Positions 27,784-37,789 of a stretch of 64,000 nucleotides of DNA are shown here, one piece after another (positions within the stretch are counted from its first letter, which is position 1; each line of letters begins with the position of its first letter). Origin of the DNA: Burkholderiales bacterium Ga0077544 (lineage in GTDB: Bacteria > Pseudomonadota > Gammaproteobacteria > Burkholderiales > Burkholderiaceae_D); assembly GCA_001464355.1 (NCBI GenBank), contig LNEU01000033.1, positions 372,001 to 436,000 of the forward strand, read 5' to 3'. The translations under genes and the position numbers were made by a program. The notes under the pieces were generated by a model that saw only the letters and a list, made by a program, of their open reading frames with translations, was not told where the DNA came from and made no database searches.

Positions 27784-28260
27784 TTAGTGCAGCATCCGTG
27801 GTTCGGCATCGTCGTCATCGAGGAAGAGTTCGTCGAAGATCAAGCCATCCGGCTCTTTGCCCTGGCTCCACAAGACCATCAAGACGATGACTTTGAGCTT
27901 ATCCAGAGAAATCGGCGATTCGCCCGCAGCCAAAGCGCGTTCGATGACGATTTCGCGTTGGATAGGGTTGATCAGCTTGGCTGATTCGAGGAATTGAATG
28001 AAGCCGATTGCCGGCGTGCCGATCACATCGGTTTCACGGTCCGCATAAATGCGGATGCCGAACGAGAACGCGGTTTGATGCGGATAGGAATCGGAAAATT
28101 CGTTGGTGGTTTCGGCCAGTGCAGTGAGCCAACCCAGTGCTTTGGAGATTTCTTCTTCCTCAAAGCCGATGGCAGACAATTTTTTTGTCAGCGCATCCGA
28201 GTCCGGGCAGGCATCAGGCCGGTAGTAGGTTTCGTACAGATAAACTAGAACATCAAACAT
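27784..28260 (-). CDS. smg: Smg family protein (DUF494)
   Basis: 158 residues. [13 protein letters not shown] and the acidic segment [15 protein letters not shown] are the hallmark of Smg/DUF494. The mid-part contains [26 protein letters not shown]. The family neighbours dprA and def/fmt in many proteobacteria, as here, but its role is not established. Confidence 0.93.
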   Translation of the reverse strand: MFDVLVYLYETYYRPDACPDSDALTKKLSAIGFEEEEISKALGWLTALAETTNEFSDSYPHQTAFSFGIRIYADRETDVIGTPAIGFIQFLESAKLINPIQREIVIERALAAGESPISLDKLKVIVLMVLWSQGKEPDGLIFDELFLDDDDAEPRMLH

Positions 28261-28528
28261 GGCGTCACCGTAGCGCTTAGGTTAAGACGACACCATCGCT
28301 AGTGTCGTCAGGATCGGATGCGTATGAATCACGCTCTTTACACAACAAACATTAAAAGAGGTGTTACGACAGCGGCAGATCAAAGACAGCGCTTACTGTG
28401 TTCAAGGATACCCTAAAAATGCAGATGCCAACAGTGTTAGAGAATTTTGTGATGCAGATGGGATGTCGAAGTGAGATGACAGTTTTGAATGATGCGGGTT
28501 TGATAATTGTGCAGCTATTAACTTATGC

Positions 28529-29647
28529 TCAACCTATGCGGCGATACAGACCGCCTGGCAACATTTCCAGCATGCCACTCAGCTCTAGCGTTAGCAGTTG
28601 ACCATTCAAGGTGGCGATGTCGAGTTGGCAGCGTGTCGCTAATGTATCTGCATCGACCGGATCAAACCCCAATGCTTGCAACAGTTGCGCCGATTGTGCA
28701 TCGGGCGCGCTGGTTGCAGATGTGGGTGCCATCGATATCGCGACCGGGATGTATTGCAACTCTTCCAGTATGTCCTGCGCCGATTCGACCAGTTTCGCGC
28801 CTTGCTTGATCAGCAGATGACAGCCTTTCGACAACGGCGAATGGATGGAGCCGGGGATCGCGAACATGTCGCGCCCCTGTTCCGCCGCCATGCGTGCAGT
28901 GATCAGCGAGCCGGATTGCAATGCGGCTTCAACCACCAATACGCCGCGCGCCAAACCGCTGATGATGCGATTGCGGCGCGGGAAGTTGGATGCGATCGCC
29001 GGCATGCCGAGCGGATACTCGCTGAGTATGCAACCAGCTTCGGCGATTTGATGTGCAAGCGAGCGATTACGCGCGGGATAAACCAGATCGGCACCGGTAC
29101 CGATGACCGCAATCGTCGACCCTGCATTTTGTGCGTGTTTGATCGCCAGCAAGCCGCCTTGATGCGCTGCAGTGTCTATACCGAGTGCCATGCCGGACAC
29201 GATGCTCAAGCCGGCCAGGCTCAATGCTTCGGAAAATTTCTCTGCATTGACGATGCCTTGCGTGGTGGCGTTGCGGCTGCCGACCACGGCCAGCGATGGT
29301 CGTGACAATAAATCGATGCGACCTTTTGCGTACAGAACGATGGGTGGGTCGGGGATTTCCAGCAGTGCGGGTGGATAAGTAATATCTGCCAGCGTCAATA
29401 CGTGATTGTGTGGCTGCTCTGCCCAGGCCTGCGTTTGTTCTATCAATCGGCTAACGGTTTCAGATACAGGCGCGAGCAATGCACGCGCGATGCGATCGGG
29501 GACGACTTTCTGCAGCGCAGATAAATCGGCGTTGAATATATTGTGTGGCAGCCCGAAGGCGCCGAGCAGCTTGCGCGCCGTATCCGGGCCGACGCCGGCA
29601 GTTTGCTCGAGCCGCAACCAGCTTGCGAGATCGTCGGGTGCCGGCAT
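28529..29647 (-). CDS. dprA: DNA processing protein DprA
   Basis: 372 residues. It loads RecA on incoming single-stranded DNA during transformation. An N-terminal SAM/HhH-like region (LEQTAGVGPDTARKLLGAFG) precedes the Rossmann fold with VVGSRNATTQG, IVSGMALGIDTAAHQGGL and IAVIGTGADLVYPARNR. The C-terminal winged-helix domain (about 310-372) ends in LTLELSGMLEMLPGGLYRR. It is preceded by the LysM gene and followed by smg. Confidence 0.95.
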   Translation of the reverse strand: MPAPDDLASWLRLEQTAGVGPDTARKLLGAFGLPHNIFNADLSALQKVVPDRIARALLAPVSETVSRLIEQTQAWAEQPHNHVLTLADITYPPALLEIPDPPIVLYAKGRIDLLSRPSLAVVGSRNATTQGIVNAEKFSEALSLAGLSIVSGMALGIDTAAHQGGLLAIKHAQNAGSTIAVIGTGADLVYPARNRSLAHQIAEAGCILSEYPLGMPAIASNFPRRNRIISGLARGVLVVEAALQSGSLITARMAAEQGRDMFAIPGSIHSPLSKGCHLLIKQGAKLVESAQDILEELQYIPVAISMAPTSATSAPDAQSAQLLQALGFDPVDADTLATRCQLDIATLNGQLLTLELSGMLEMLPGGLYRRIG

Positions 29648-29768
29648 TATGTAGACACGGACAAAAGAATCTTGGGCGCCAATAAAAACCGGCCCTGCAT
29701 GCTCGGCATCAAGTCGCTCAGGGCTAAGCGGATGAAGGGCATGTCAGGGCCGAGGGTGAGTGTCTTGT

Positions 29769-30869
29769 TTACTCAGGGGATCTGGCGACGTCCGCAATTT
29801 GTACGGTATCGGTAACCTGCATTACCAGTCCGTACGAGATATTGTTAAAGACGCGGAAGATCAGCAGCGTGCCATAGGTTTCGTCGGGCAGCTTGATGAG
29901 CCCGCGGCCATTGCCTTCGGTGCGATCAGCCACCAGCAAGCCGAGGCGTTGCAGTTCTAATACGGTGCCGATATCCAGGCCATCCTTGCTGCCGCGATTG
30001 ATCGATACGATTTGATTCTGGCCAGCTTGCGAAACGCCGCCGTACACGGCCACGATTTGCGCATCCACTTGCTGTTCGGGTGCGTGTGGTACGCTATTCA
30101 TGAAGGGCTTGGGCTCCACCGCGATCAGGCGATCGCGCACGCCCATTTCTTCCTTGACGTTGGTCACGGTGAACGTGTGCGGCTCGTTTTCCGCTCTGCT
30201 CAAACGCTGCAGTTTCAAGGTGCCGAGATAGACCGATTCATAACCGATGATCTTTTTGGTCGCAGGATCCTTCAACGGTTTGCCAGGGCGGAACGCTTCA
30301 AATTCAGTATGGCCGTTCAAGTCACCACGTACATAGGCTTTGTCGCCATTGCCGAGGTAGACATGGCCTTCTTGTACTGCAACGATACGCGGTGCAGTGT
30401 TTAATTCATTTTCTTCAACAATCAGCGGTTTGGTCAGAAACGCCTGAATGGCTGCCAGGGTGACGGTAGAAATCGCCTCGTTAGGAGCATCGCTGGAGCG
30501 CACTTGTGGCGACAGGCGTACGGTAGACATATCGCCGCTATCGCTGCCAGTACCTCTGCCCAGACGCAACTTGCCGGCGACGCGATCGAAGTAAACCACT
30601 TGCCCCGGATAGATCCAATGCGGATTGCGGATTTGCTCACGATTCATGTCCCACACCTGCGGCCAGCACCAAGGACGCTGCAGAAATTTCCCCGAAATAT
30701 CCCACAAGGTATCGCCGCGCACGACCACATGCTGGTCGGGAGCATTAGGCAAAAATGCGCAATTTGTCTTACCGGCGACTGTGTTTGTCGGGGTTTGTGC
30801 GTAGGTGGTGGCGGGTAAAACGACTGCGGTGAAAGCGAGAAAGAGTGCAGCTGTGCTAAAATTTTTCAT
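29769..30869 (-). CDS. Exported LysM-domain protein
   Basis: 366 residues. A signal peptide (about 1-25, ending TYAQ) precedes a LysM domain (about 48-95) with HVVVRGDTLWDISGKFL and PHWIYPGQVVYF, which binds peptidoglycan. The remaining 250 residues form a betaproteobacterial conserved region with GVSQAGQNQIVSINRGSKDG near the end. It is conserved next to dprA and divergent from def. ATG at 30869 is chosen for the signal peptide. Confidence 0.88.
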   Translation of the reverse strand: MKNFSTAALFLAFTAVVLPATTYAQTPTNTVAGKTNCAFLPNAPDQHVVVRGDTLWDISGKFLQRPWCWPQVWDMNREQIRNPHWIYPGQVVYFDRVAGKLRLGRGTGSDSGDMSTVRLSPQVRSSDAPNEAISTVTLAAIQAFLTKPLIVEENELNTAPRIVAVQEGHVYLGNGDKAYVRGDLNGHTEFEAFRPGKPLKDPATKKIIGYESVYLGTLKLQRLSRAENEPHTFTVTNVKEEMGVRDRLIAVEPKPFMNSVPHAPEQQVDAQIVAVYGGVSQAGQNQIVSINRGSKDGLDIGTVLELQRLGLLVADRTEGNGRGLIKLPDETYGTLLIFRVFNNISYGLVMQVTDTVQIADVARSPE

Positions 30870-31044
30870 GGTTTGTCCGGTGAGCTTGACCAATTGTGAC
30901 GCCATTACTGTGCTGCAGCATGTTATGAGTGAAATAACACATTCGTCAAAAAACTTGCTAAATTGAATCAAATTCTGCACATAAATCCTTGAAGTAGCAA
31001 GAAAACCACGCTGTTAACCTGCCGCCTTGTTGCGCAAAAGCCGT

Positions 31045-31575
31045 ATGTCTATATTAAATATCCTGCGTTACCCAGATTCACGGCTGCATAAAATTGCCAA
31101 GCCAGTTACCGTATTCGATGAGCGCATCAAGACGCTGGTCGCCGACATGGCCGAAACCATGTATGACGCGCCTGGTGTCGGTCTGGCCGCGTCGCAGGTC
31201 GATGTGCATGAGCAAGTGATCGTGATCGATACTTCGGAAACCCATTCCGAACTGCGTGCCTACATCAATCCGGAGCTGGTCTGGGTCAGCCCTGAAATGC
31301 AAATCTACGACGAAGGTTGCCTGTCCGTTCCTGGCATATATGACGGTGTTGAGCGTCATGCCAAGGTCAAGGTGCGCGCCTATGATGCAGACGGCAAGCA
31401 GTTCGAGCTGGAAGCCGATGGCTTGCTGGCAGTGTGCATACAGCATGAGATGGATCATCTGAAAGGCAAGGTATTCGTCGAATATCTGTCGCCGCTGAAG
31501 CGCAATCGCATCAAGACCAAGCTGCTGAAGGAAGAACGCGAATTGAATCGACAAAACAAGGTCGCGCAACGCTGA
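31045..31575 (+). CDS. def: Peptide deformylase
   Basis: 176 residues. It removes the formyl group from nascent N-termini. All three metal-site motifs are intact: GVGLAASQ (44-51), EGCLSVPG with C92, and QHEMDHLKG with H134, E135 and H138. ATG at 31045 gives the usual N-terminus; a TTG seven codons upstream is less likely. It is followed by fmt, the enzyme that adds the formyl group. Confidence 0.96.
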   Translation: MSILNILRYPDSRLHKIAKPVTVFDERIKTLVADMAETMYDAPGVGLAASQVDVHEQVIVIDTSETHSELRAYINPELVWVSPEMQIYDEGCLSVPGIYDGVERHAKVKVRAYDADGKQFELEADGLLAVCIQHEMDHLKGKVFVEYLSPLKRNRIKTKLLKEERELNRQNKVAQR

Positions 31576-31680
31576 TACCCAATGCTGCACCATCCTGGTT
31601 GCAGCAAAGCAGACTGTTCGTGCAGGCGGTAAATACGTGCAAGGGTTCGCATCTGCCGTCTGTCGTACTACAATCTGCTC

Positions 31681-32634
31681 ATGAAAATCATATTTGCAGG
31701 TACGCCTGAATTTGCGGCAGTTGCATTGACTGCCTTGCACGCGGCCGGCCACGAGATCACGCTGGTATTAACGCAACCTGATAGGCCCGCAGGTCGTGGC
31801 ATGCAACTGCATGCGTCCGCAGTCAAACAGTTCGCCGTGGCACACAATATTCCGGTGGCGCAGCCTGTCTCCTTGCGGCTCGACGGTAAATTTTCCGAGG
31901 TCGCACAGGAAGCGCATGACTTGCTGCGTTCCACGCCGCACGATGTGATGGTGGTCGCGGCGTATGGTTTGATCCTGCCGCAATCGGTGCTGGATATTCC
32001 CCCTCTAGGCTGCCTGAACATTCACGCTTCATTGTTGCCGCGCTGGCGCGGGGCCGCGCCTATTCATAGAGCGATTGAAGTCGGCGATGTGGAAACCGGC
32101 GTCACCATCATGCAGATGGAATTGGCTTTGGATACCGGTCCTATGTTGTTGATGGAACGCTTGCCGATTGCGGCTGACGATACCACCGCAACTTTGCACG
32201 ATAAGCTGGCCAAGCTAGGTGGCGAAATGATCGTCAATACCTTGCGACAATTGGAACAAGACGGTTTGACTGCAACGCCGCAGCCAGAAGCTGGCGCTAA
32301 CTACGCGGCGAAAATTGCGAAGGAAGAAGCAACACTTGACCTTACGCAGCCTGCGCAAGAACTGGCGCGCAAGATACGCGCCTTTAATCCATTTCCTGGC
32401 GCGATGGGAATCTGCAATGGCACACCGGTCAAGTTCTGGCATGCCGAAGCAGTGGAGTCTTCCAGTCACTGGCAAGCTGGCCAGGTTATTTCTGCCAATG
32501 CGCATGACGGCGTCGTGATTGCCTGCGGCAATGGTGCCCTGCGCGTGACAGAATTGCAAAAGCCGGGCGGCAAACGTTTGCCAGCCGCAGAATTCATCAA
32601 GGGCTTCCCTCTGGAAGAGCAGCGTTTCGATTGA
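31681..32634 (+). CDS. fmt: Methionyl-tRNA formyltransferase
   Basis: 317 residues. It formylates initiator Met-tRNA using 10-formyl-THF. The N-terminal domain has [13 protein letters not shown], the [14 protein letters not shown] active-site loop (Asn-His-Asp triad region CLNIHAS) and the following LDTGPML. The C-terminal OB-fold domain includes FNPFPGAM. The downstream neighbour is metH rather than the common rsmB, which lies about 12 kb away. Confidence 0.97.
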   Translation: MKIIFAGTPEFAAVALTALHAAGHEITLVLTQPDRPAGRGMQLHASAVKQFAVAHNIPVAQPVSLRLDGKFSEVAQEAHDLLRSTPHDVMVVAAYGLILPQSVLDIPPLGCLNIHASLLPRWRGAAPIHRAIEVGDVETGVTIMQMELALDTGPMLLMERLPIAADDTTATLHDKLAKLGGEMIVNTLRQLEQDGLTATPQPEAGANYAAKIAKEEATLDLTQPAQELARKIRAFNPFPGAMGICNGTPVKFWHAEAVESSSHWQAGQVISANAHDGVVIACGNGALRVTELQKPGGKRLPAAEFIKGFPLEEQRFD

Positions 32635-32687
32635 TTTCTCATGCTCGACGCCAGCGGTGTTGCATTTCGCAAACCCTTGATTTCACG

Positions 32688-32693
32688 TATAAT
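32688..32693 (+). promoter_or_regulatory. -10 element for the metH leader
   Basis: Perfect TATAAT eight bases before the first base of the riboswitch, placing the transcript start at about 32700. The -35 (about TTTCGC) is poor. Confidence 0.6.
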
Positions 32694-32700
32694 TTTTATT

Positions 32701-32789
32701 GCGCCGATTTGATTGAACAAGTCAAAACCAGCTTGCGGGCGCCAGAATAAATTCTCAGAGAATTTGTTCTAAAAATACTGCTAAAGCGG
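32701..32789 (+). ncRNA. SAM-II riboswitch, expanded variant, upstream of metH
   Basis: The SAM-II (SAM_alpha) conserved segments occur in order. GCGCCGATTTG (32701-32711) begins the aptamer, with GCGCC pairing GGCGC at 32738-32742 (P1). Then come AGCTTGC (32730-32736), AATAAA (32746-32751) and GCTAAAGCG (32780-32788). The same blocks recur before metX. Compared with that copy, the first loop has about 13 extra bases able to form TTTGATTG/CAAGTCAAA, and the second loop about 24 extra bases able to form AATTCTC/GAGAATT. Binding SAM should lower metH expression. Confidence 0.85.
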
Positions 32790-32797
32790 CGCTTGGT

Positions 32798-32829
32798 AAC
32801 CCGGTCCCGTTTTTACAGACCGGGTTTTT
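32798..32829 (+). terminator. Intrinsic terminator behind the metH riboswitch
   Basis: Stem AACCCGGTC (32798-32806) / GACCGGGTT (32818-32826) with a T-run to 32829, lying between the aptamer and the metH start. It is a natural expression platform for control by transcription termination. Confidence 0.85.
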
Positions 32830-32872
32830 GCATTCATGCATGGCAACGATAACCACCACTAAAGACTTCACG

Positions 32873-35800
32873 ATGAAACGCGACGCTATTTCCCCTACCG
32901 AAACTCTCTTGCGCGACTTGATGGCGCGCCGCATCCTGATCCTGGATGGCGCAATGGGGACCATGATTCAGCAATACAAGCTGACGGAAGAAGATTATCG
33001 CGGTACGCGTTTCGCCGATCTGGTGGCGGCTGGTATTAAAGTCCCGGCGGGCAGAGAGTTGTTCGTCAAAGGCAATAACGAATTGCTGTCCCTGACGCGT
33101 CCTGATGTTATCAGCGCGATCCACGAGGAATATCTGGCGGCTGGTGCTGATCTGATCGAGAGTAATACCTTCGGCGCGACGACGGTGGCGCAGGACGATT
33201 ACCACATGGGCCACCTGGCTTATGAAATGAACGTAGCGTCGGCGCGGTTGGCGCGTGCGGCATGCGACAAGTATTCGACACCGGACAAGCCGCGCTTCGT
33301 CGCCGGCGCGTTGGGACCTACGCCAAAGACCGCATCGATTTCGCCGGACGTGAATGACCCTGCTGCGCGTAACGTCACCTTTGATCAACTGGTTGCCGCA
33401 TACCTGGATCAGACGCGCGCACTTGTCGAAGGCGGCGCTGATGTGCTGCTGGTCGAAACCATTTTCGATACCTTGAATTGCAAAGCGGCCTTGTTCGCGA
33501 TTGATCAATTCTTTGAAGAGTCCGGCAAGCGTTTGCCTATCATGATTTCCGGTACGGTGACCGATGCGTCGGGACGTATTTTGTCCGGACAAACCGTTCC
33601 CGCTTTCTGGCATTCGATCCGTCATGCCAAGCCGCTGACCGTCGGTTTGAACTGTGCGCTCGGTGCTGCGTTGATGCGTCCATATGCAGAAGAATTGTCG
33701 AAGATTGCCGACACCTACGTTTGCATTTATCCGAATGCCGGCTTGCCGAATCCGATGAGTGATACCGGCTTTGATGAAACGCCGGATGTGACTTCATCGT
33801 TGCTGAAAGATTTTGCAGAGAGCGGTTTCGTCAATATTGCCGGTGGTTGCTGTGGCACTACACCCGACCATATTCGCGCAATTGCGGAAACAGTAAAGAC
33901 GATCGAGCCGCGTCTGGTGCCATCGGTAGCGCCCAACATGAAATTGTCTGGCCTGGAGCCATTCGTGATCGACGATCAATCATTGTTCGTCAACGTCGGT
34001 GAACGCACCAACGTTACCGGCTCCAAAGCATTCGCACGCCTGATCATCAACGAGCAATACGATGAAGCCTTGGCCGTCGCACGCCAGCAAGTCGAGAACG
34101 GTGCGCAAGTCATCGACATCAATATGGATGAGGCGATGCTCGATTCGCAAGCTGCGATGTCGCGCTTCCTGAATCTGGTGGCGTCCGAGCCTGATATTGC
34201 GCGCGTGCCCATCATGATCGATTCATCGAAATGGTCCGTCATCGAAGCCGGTTTGAAATGCGTGCAGGGCAAGGCGATCGTCAACTCGATCTCGATGAAA
34301 GAGGGCGAAGAGAAATTCCTGCATGAAGCGAAGTTGTGCCGCCGCTACGGCGCGGCCGTGATTGTCATGGCCTTCGATGAAAAAGGCCAGGCTGATACGT
34401 TTGAGCGCAAGATCGAGATTTGCGAACGTGCATACAACTTGCTGATCAAGGAAGTCGATTTCCCGCCGGAAGACATCATTTTCGATCCGAATATTTTCGC
34501 GATCGCAACTGGTATCGAAGAACACAATAATTACGCCGTCGACTTCATCAATTCCGTACGCTGGATTAAAGAAAATCTGCCGCACGCGAAAATCAGCGGC
34601 GGTGTCTCGAACGTCAGCTTCAGCTTCCGCGGCAACGATCCTGCGCGTGAAGCGATACACACCGTGTTCCTGTATCACGCGATCAAGGCCGGCATGACGA
34701 TGGGTATCGTCAACGCCGGTATGGTTGGTGTATATGACAATCTGCCTGCAGAGTTGAAAGAACGGGTCGAAGACGTTGTGCTGAATCGTCGCGAAGATGC
34801 AACCGAACGCATGATCGAGATCGCCTCGACCCTCAAGGCCGGCGACAAGAAGGAAGAAGCCACGCTTGAATGGCGCAGTGGCACTGTGCAGCAACGTCTG
34901 GCACATGCGCTGGTACAAGGCATCACGCAATGGATAGTCGAAGACACCGAAGAAGCACGCCAGGAATTACTGGCTAACGGCGGTCGTCCTATTCATGTGA
35001 TCGAAGGTCCATTGATGGATGGCATGAATATCGTCGGCGATCTGTTCGGTCAGGGAAAAATGTTTTTGCCGCAGGTCGTTAAATCGGCCCGTGTAATGAA
35101 GCAGGCGGTCGCCCATCTGATCCCGTTCATCGAAGAAGAGAAACGTTTGCTGCAAGAGCAGACCGGTATCGTCAGCAAACCTAAGGGCAAGATCGTCATT
35201 GCCACGGTCAAAGGCGACGTGCATGACATCGGCAAGAATATCGTGTCGGTCGTCCTGCAATGCAATAACTTCGAAGTCGTTAACATGGGCGTGATGGTGC
35301 CGTGTTCGGAAATTCTCGCGAAAGCGAAGGAAGAGAACGCGGACATCATCGGTCTGTCCGGTTTGATCACGCCTTCGCTGGAAGAAATGGCTTACGTTGC
35401 GAAGGAAATGCAGCGTGACGAATACTTCCGTGGTTTGAAAATGCCTTTGCTGATTGGTGGCGCGACCACCAGCCGTGCGCATACCGCAGTCAAGATTGCA
35501 CACAATTATGATGGCCCCGTTGTCTATGTGCCGGATGCATCACGTTCGGTATCGGTTGCACAATCATTGCTGACGCCCGAGCATCGTGATGCCTACATCG
35601 CCGAGATCGCGACCGATTACGAACGCATACGCGAACAGCACGCGAATAAAAAAGCTACGCCTATGTTGAGCCTGGCCGATGCGCGCAAGAACCGCATGAT
35701 TGTGCCCTTCGACGGCGCTGGCAAACCGGTCAAGCCAAAGTTTATCGGCCGGCGCGTCTTCAAAAACGTCGACCTGGCAACGATCGCGCAATACATAGAC

Positions 35801-36649
35801 TGGGGCCCGTTCTTCCAGACCTGGGACCTGGCCGGCCCTTATCCTGCGATCCTGACTGATGAGGTAGTTGGTGATGCGGCAACCAAGGTGTTTGCCGAAG
35901 GTCAGGCTTTGTTGAAGAAAGTCATTGACGGACGGTGGCTGACGGCCAATGGCGTGATCGCGCTTTTGCCGGCGAATACGGTGAATGATGACGACATCGA
36001 AATTTATACCGATGAAACACGCAGCAAGGTTGCCTTTACGTATTACGGTTTGCGTCAGCAGACCGTCAAACCGGTGATTGACGGCGTCGCGCGGCCGAAT
36101 CAATGTCTGGCTGATTTCATCGCACCGAAATCATCCGGCGTGGCGGATTACATAGGCTTGTTTGCCGTTACCGCGGGTCTGGGGATTGAAAAATACGAAA
36201 AGCGTTTTGAAGATGCACACGACGATTACTCATCGATCATGTTGAAGTCGCTGGCGGATCGTTTGGCCGAAGCATTTGCCGAACATTTGCATGAGCGTGT
36301 GCGCAAGGATTTGTGGGGTTATGCCAGCGATGAGCACTTAAGCAACGCAGCCCTGATCAAGGAAGAATATGCGGGAATACGCCCTGCTCCCGGCTATCCT
36401 GCTTGTCCCGAACACACGGTCAAAGCCGATATGTTCAAGGTCTTGCAGGCGGAAGAAATCGGCATGATGCTGACCGATTCATTTGCGATGTTCCCGGGTG
36501 CCGCCGTGTCAGGCTTTTATTTCGCCCACCCGGAAGCGAAATACTTTGTGGTTGGCAAGGTCGGCAACGATCAGGTCAGTGATATGGTTGAACGCCGCGG
36601 TGCATCGAAGGAAGATGTCGAGCGCTGGTTGGCACCGAATCTGTCTTGA
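32873..36649 (+). CDS. metH: Cobalamin-dependent methionine synthase
   Basis: 1258 residues from this ATG, close to full-length MetH. Four modules are visible: homocysteine-binding ([11 protein letters not shown]; zinc cysteines in [11 protein letters not shown]), methyltetrahydrofolate-binding ([26 protein letters not shown]), cobalamin-binding ([13 protein letters not shown] with the DxHxxG cobalt ligand; [14 protein letters not shown]), and the SAM-dependent reactivation domain ([12 protein letters not shown]). ATG at 32873 is chosen because an earlier in-frame ATG (32840) lies too close to the leader terminator; the ribosome site is weak for both. It is under the SAM-II leader. Confidence 0.97.
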   Translation: MKRDAISPTETLLRDLMARRILILDGAMGTMIQQYKLTEEDYRGTRFADLVAAGIKVPAGRELFVKGNNELLSLTRPDVISAIHEEYLAAGADLIESNTFGATTVAQDDYHMGHLAYEMNVASARLARAACDKYSTPDKPRFVAGALGPTPKTASISPDVNDPAARNVTFDQLVAAYLDQTRALVEGGADVLLVETIFDTLNCKAALFAIDQFFEESGKRLPIMISGTVTDASGRILSGQTVPAFWHSIRHAKPLTVGLNCALGAALMRPYAEELSKIADTYVCIYPNAGLPNPMSDTGFDETPDVTSSLLKDFAESGFVNIAGGCCGTTPDHIRAIAETVKTIEPRLVPSVAPNMKLSGLEPFVIDDQSLFVNVGERTNVTGSKAFARLIINEQYDEALAVARQQVENGAQVIDINMDEAMLDSQAAMSRFLNLVASEPDIARVPIMIDSSKWSVIEAGLKCVQGKAIVNSISMKEGEEKFLHEAKLCRRYGAAVIVMAFDEKGQADTFERKIEICERAYNLLIKEVDFPPEDIIFDPNIFAIATGIEEHNNYAVDFINSVRWIKENLPHAKISGGVSNVSFSFRGNDPAREAIHTVFLYHAIKAGMTMGIVNAGMVGVYDNLPAELKERVEDVVLNRREDATERMIEIASTLKAGDKKEEATLEWRSGTVQQRLAHALVQGITQWIVEDTEEARQELLANGGRPIHVIEGPLMDGMNIVGDLFGQGKMFLPQVVKSARVMKQAVAHLIPFIEEEKRLLQEQTGIVSKPKGKIVIATVKGDVHDIGKNIVSVVLQCNNFEVVNMGVMVPCSEILAKAKEENADIIGLSGLITPSLEEMAYVAKEMQRDEYFRGLKMPLLIGGATTSRAHTAVKIAHNYDGPVVYVPDASRSVSVAQSLLTPEHRDAYIAEIATDYERIREQHANKKATPMLSLADARKNRMIVPFDGAGKPVKPKFIGRRVFKNVDLATIAQYIDWGPFFQTWDLAGPYPAILTDEVVGDAATKVFAEGQALLKKVIDGRWLTANGVIALLPANTVNDDDIEIYTDETRSKVAFTYYGLRQQTVKPVIDGVARPNQCLADFIAPKSSGVADYIGLFAVTAGLGIEKYEKRFEDAHDDYSSIMLKSLADRLAEAFAEHLHERVRKDLWGYASDEHLSNAALIKEEYAGIRPAPGYPACPEHTVKADMFKVLQAEEIGMMLTDSFAMFPGAAVSGFYFAHPEAKYFVVGKVGNDQVSDMVERRGASKEDVERWLAPNLS

Positions 36650-36687
36650 TCGAACATGCCAGTCGACATTGCGTCGTGATCGCCAAT

Positions 36688-36721
36688 AAAAAAAGCTGCA
36701 AGCATGTTTGCAGCTTTTTTT
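36688..36721. terminator. Bidirectional terminator after metH
   Basis: Perfect 14-bp inverted repeat AAAAAAAGCTGCAA / TTGCAGCTTTTTTT with loop GCATGT, between convergent genes. Confidence 0.95.
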
Positions 36722-36750
36722 ATGTCTGTGTGGCGAGCATGGCATCGAAA

Positions 36751-37536
36751 TCAATGAGGATGCAACGCTTGAGATAGTGGCTGGCCGTCGATGAAGACTT
36801 TCAATTCTCCCGTCTTGAATGCCACCCACGTTTCATTCGTGGTCAATGGTTCGGTGACGATGATGGCGACGCGATCATTCGGCGTGGTCACTTCCGAAAA
36901 ATCCACTTTCATGTCTTCATCGCACAACACTGCTTCGGCAAACGGATATTGCCGCACGATGTAATGCAGATTGGTCGAGCAATGTGCAAAAAGTGCCGAG
37001 CCGTCCGACAGCATCATGTTGAAGGTGCCATGCGCTGCGATTTCGCCACACAGTACCTCGATGGCGGCAGTCAGTTGCTGCAGTGTCGGCAAGGCGTCGT
37101 CAAAGCGGCGACGCAGCTCCTGCAGGATGTAGCAAAATGCCGCTTCGCTATCGGTGCTGCCTACCGGCTGGTAGGGGCCGTTTAATTCCGGATTGAAGTC
37201 CTTCAGATCGCCGTTATGCGCGAAGACGAAATAGCGTCCCCATAATTCGCGCACGAATGGATGGCAGTTTTCCAGCGCGATGCGCCCTTGGGTCGCCTTG
37301 CGAATATGGGCGATCACATTCTTTGATTTGATCGGGCACCGTCTTATCAGCTCGGCAACTGGTGATTCGGTGGCAGATTGGTAATCGACAAAATGACGCA
37401 CGCCTGCGCCTTCAAAAAAGGCAATCCCCCAACCATCATTGTGATTATCGGTGCGACCGCCGCGTGTGGCAAAGCCGGTGAAGCTGAACACGATATCGGT
37501 GGGAACATTGCAATTCATTCCGAGTAGCTGACACAT
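36751..37536 (-). CDS. Class II glutamine amidotransferase (YafJ-like)
   Basis: 261 residues. The N-terminal nucleophile Cys2 in MCQLLGMN is exposed after Met removal, as in Ntn amidotransferases. NNDGWGIAF appears as NHNDGWGIAFF, and further motifs are VIAHIRKATQG, FAHNGDL and STDSEAAFCYIL. It is a stand-alone glutaminase domain like E. coli YafJ; the acceptor is unknown. It is convergent with metH. Confidence 0.9.
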   Translation of the reverse strand: MCQLLGMNCNVPTDIVFSFTGFATRGGRTDNHNDGWGIAFFEGAGVRHFVDYQSATESPVAELIRRCPIKSKNVIAHIRKATQGRIALENCHPFVRELWGRYFVFAHNGDLKDFNPELNGPYQPVGSTDSEAAFCYILQELRRRFDDALPTLQQLTAAIEVLCGEIAAHGTFNMMLSDGSALFAHCSTNLHYIVRQYPFAEAVLCDEDMKVDFSEVTTPNDRVAIIVTEPLTTNETWVAFKTGELKVFIDGQPLSQALHPH

Positions 37537-37707
37537 GTATTTCCGTAATTATTCGTGAGGTAAAGCGGCTGGCTTTTGTTGAACAGGGTTTTCAACACAG
37601 TATCACGACTCGCCCCGTGTTCACCGCTCGTTCGCTATTTCGCTGCCGCATTCACGTCGGATGATGTGTGGTGTTTTTCGCATAAAAGAATGAAATATCG
37701 ATCACAT

Positions 37708-37740
37708 GTCCGGTCGAAATTGAAATGTCAAAGTCCGGTC
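37708..37740 (+). promoter_or_regulatory. Direct repeat GTCCGGTC upstream of phnM
   Basis: GTCCGGTC occurs at 37708-37715 and 37733-37740, 25 bases apart. A possible promoter (TTGAAA at 37720-37725, TAATCG after a 16-base spacer) overlaps the second copy. This could be an operator; the evidence is only the repeat and its position. Confidence 0.35.
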
Positions 37741-37789
37741 ATAATCGAGAACTAGCATGGGTCTCATCAATTTATCTATCGGGTGACTC

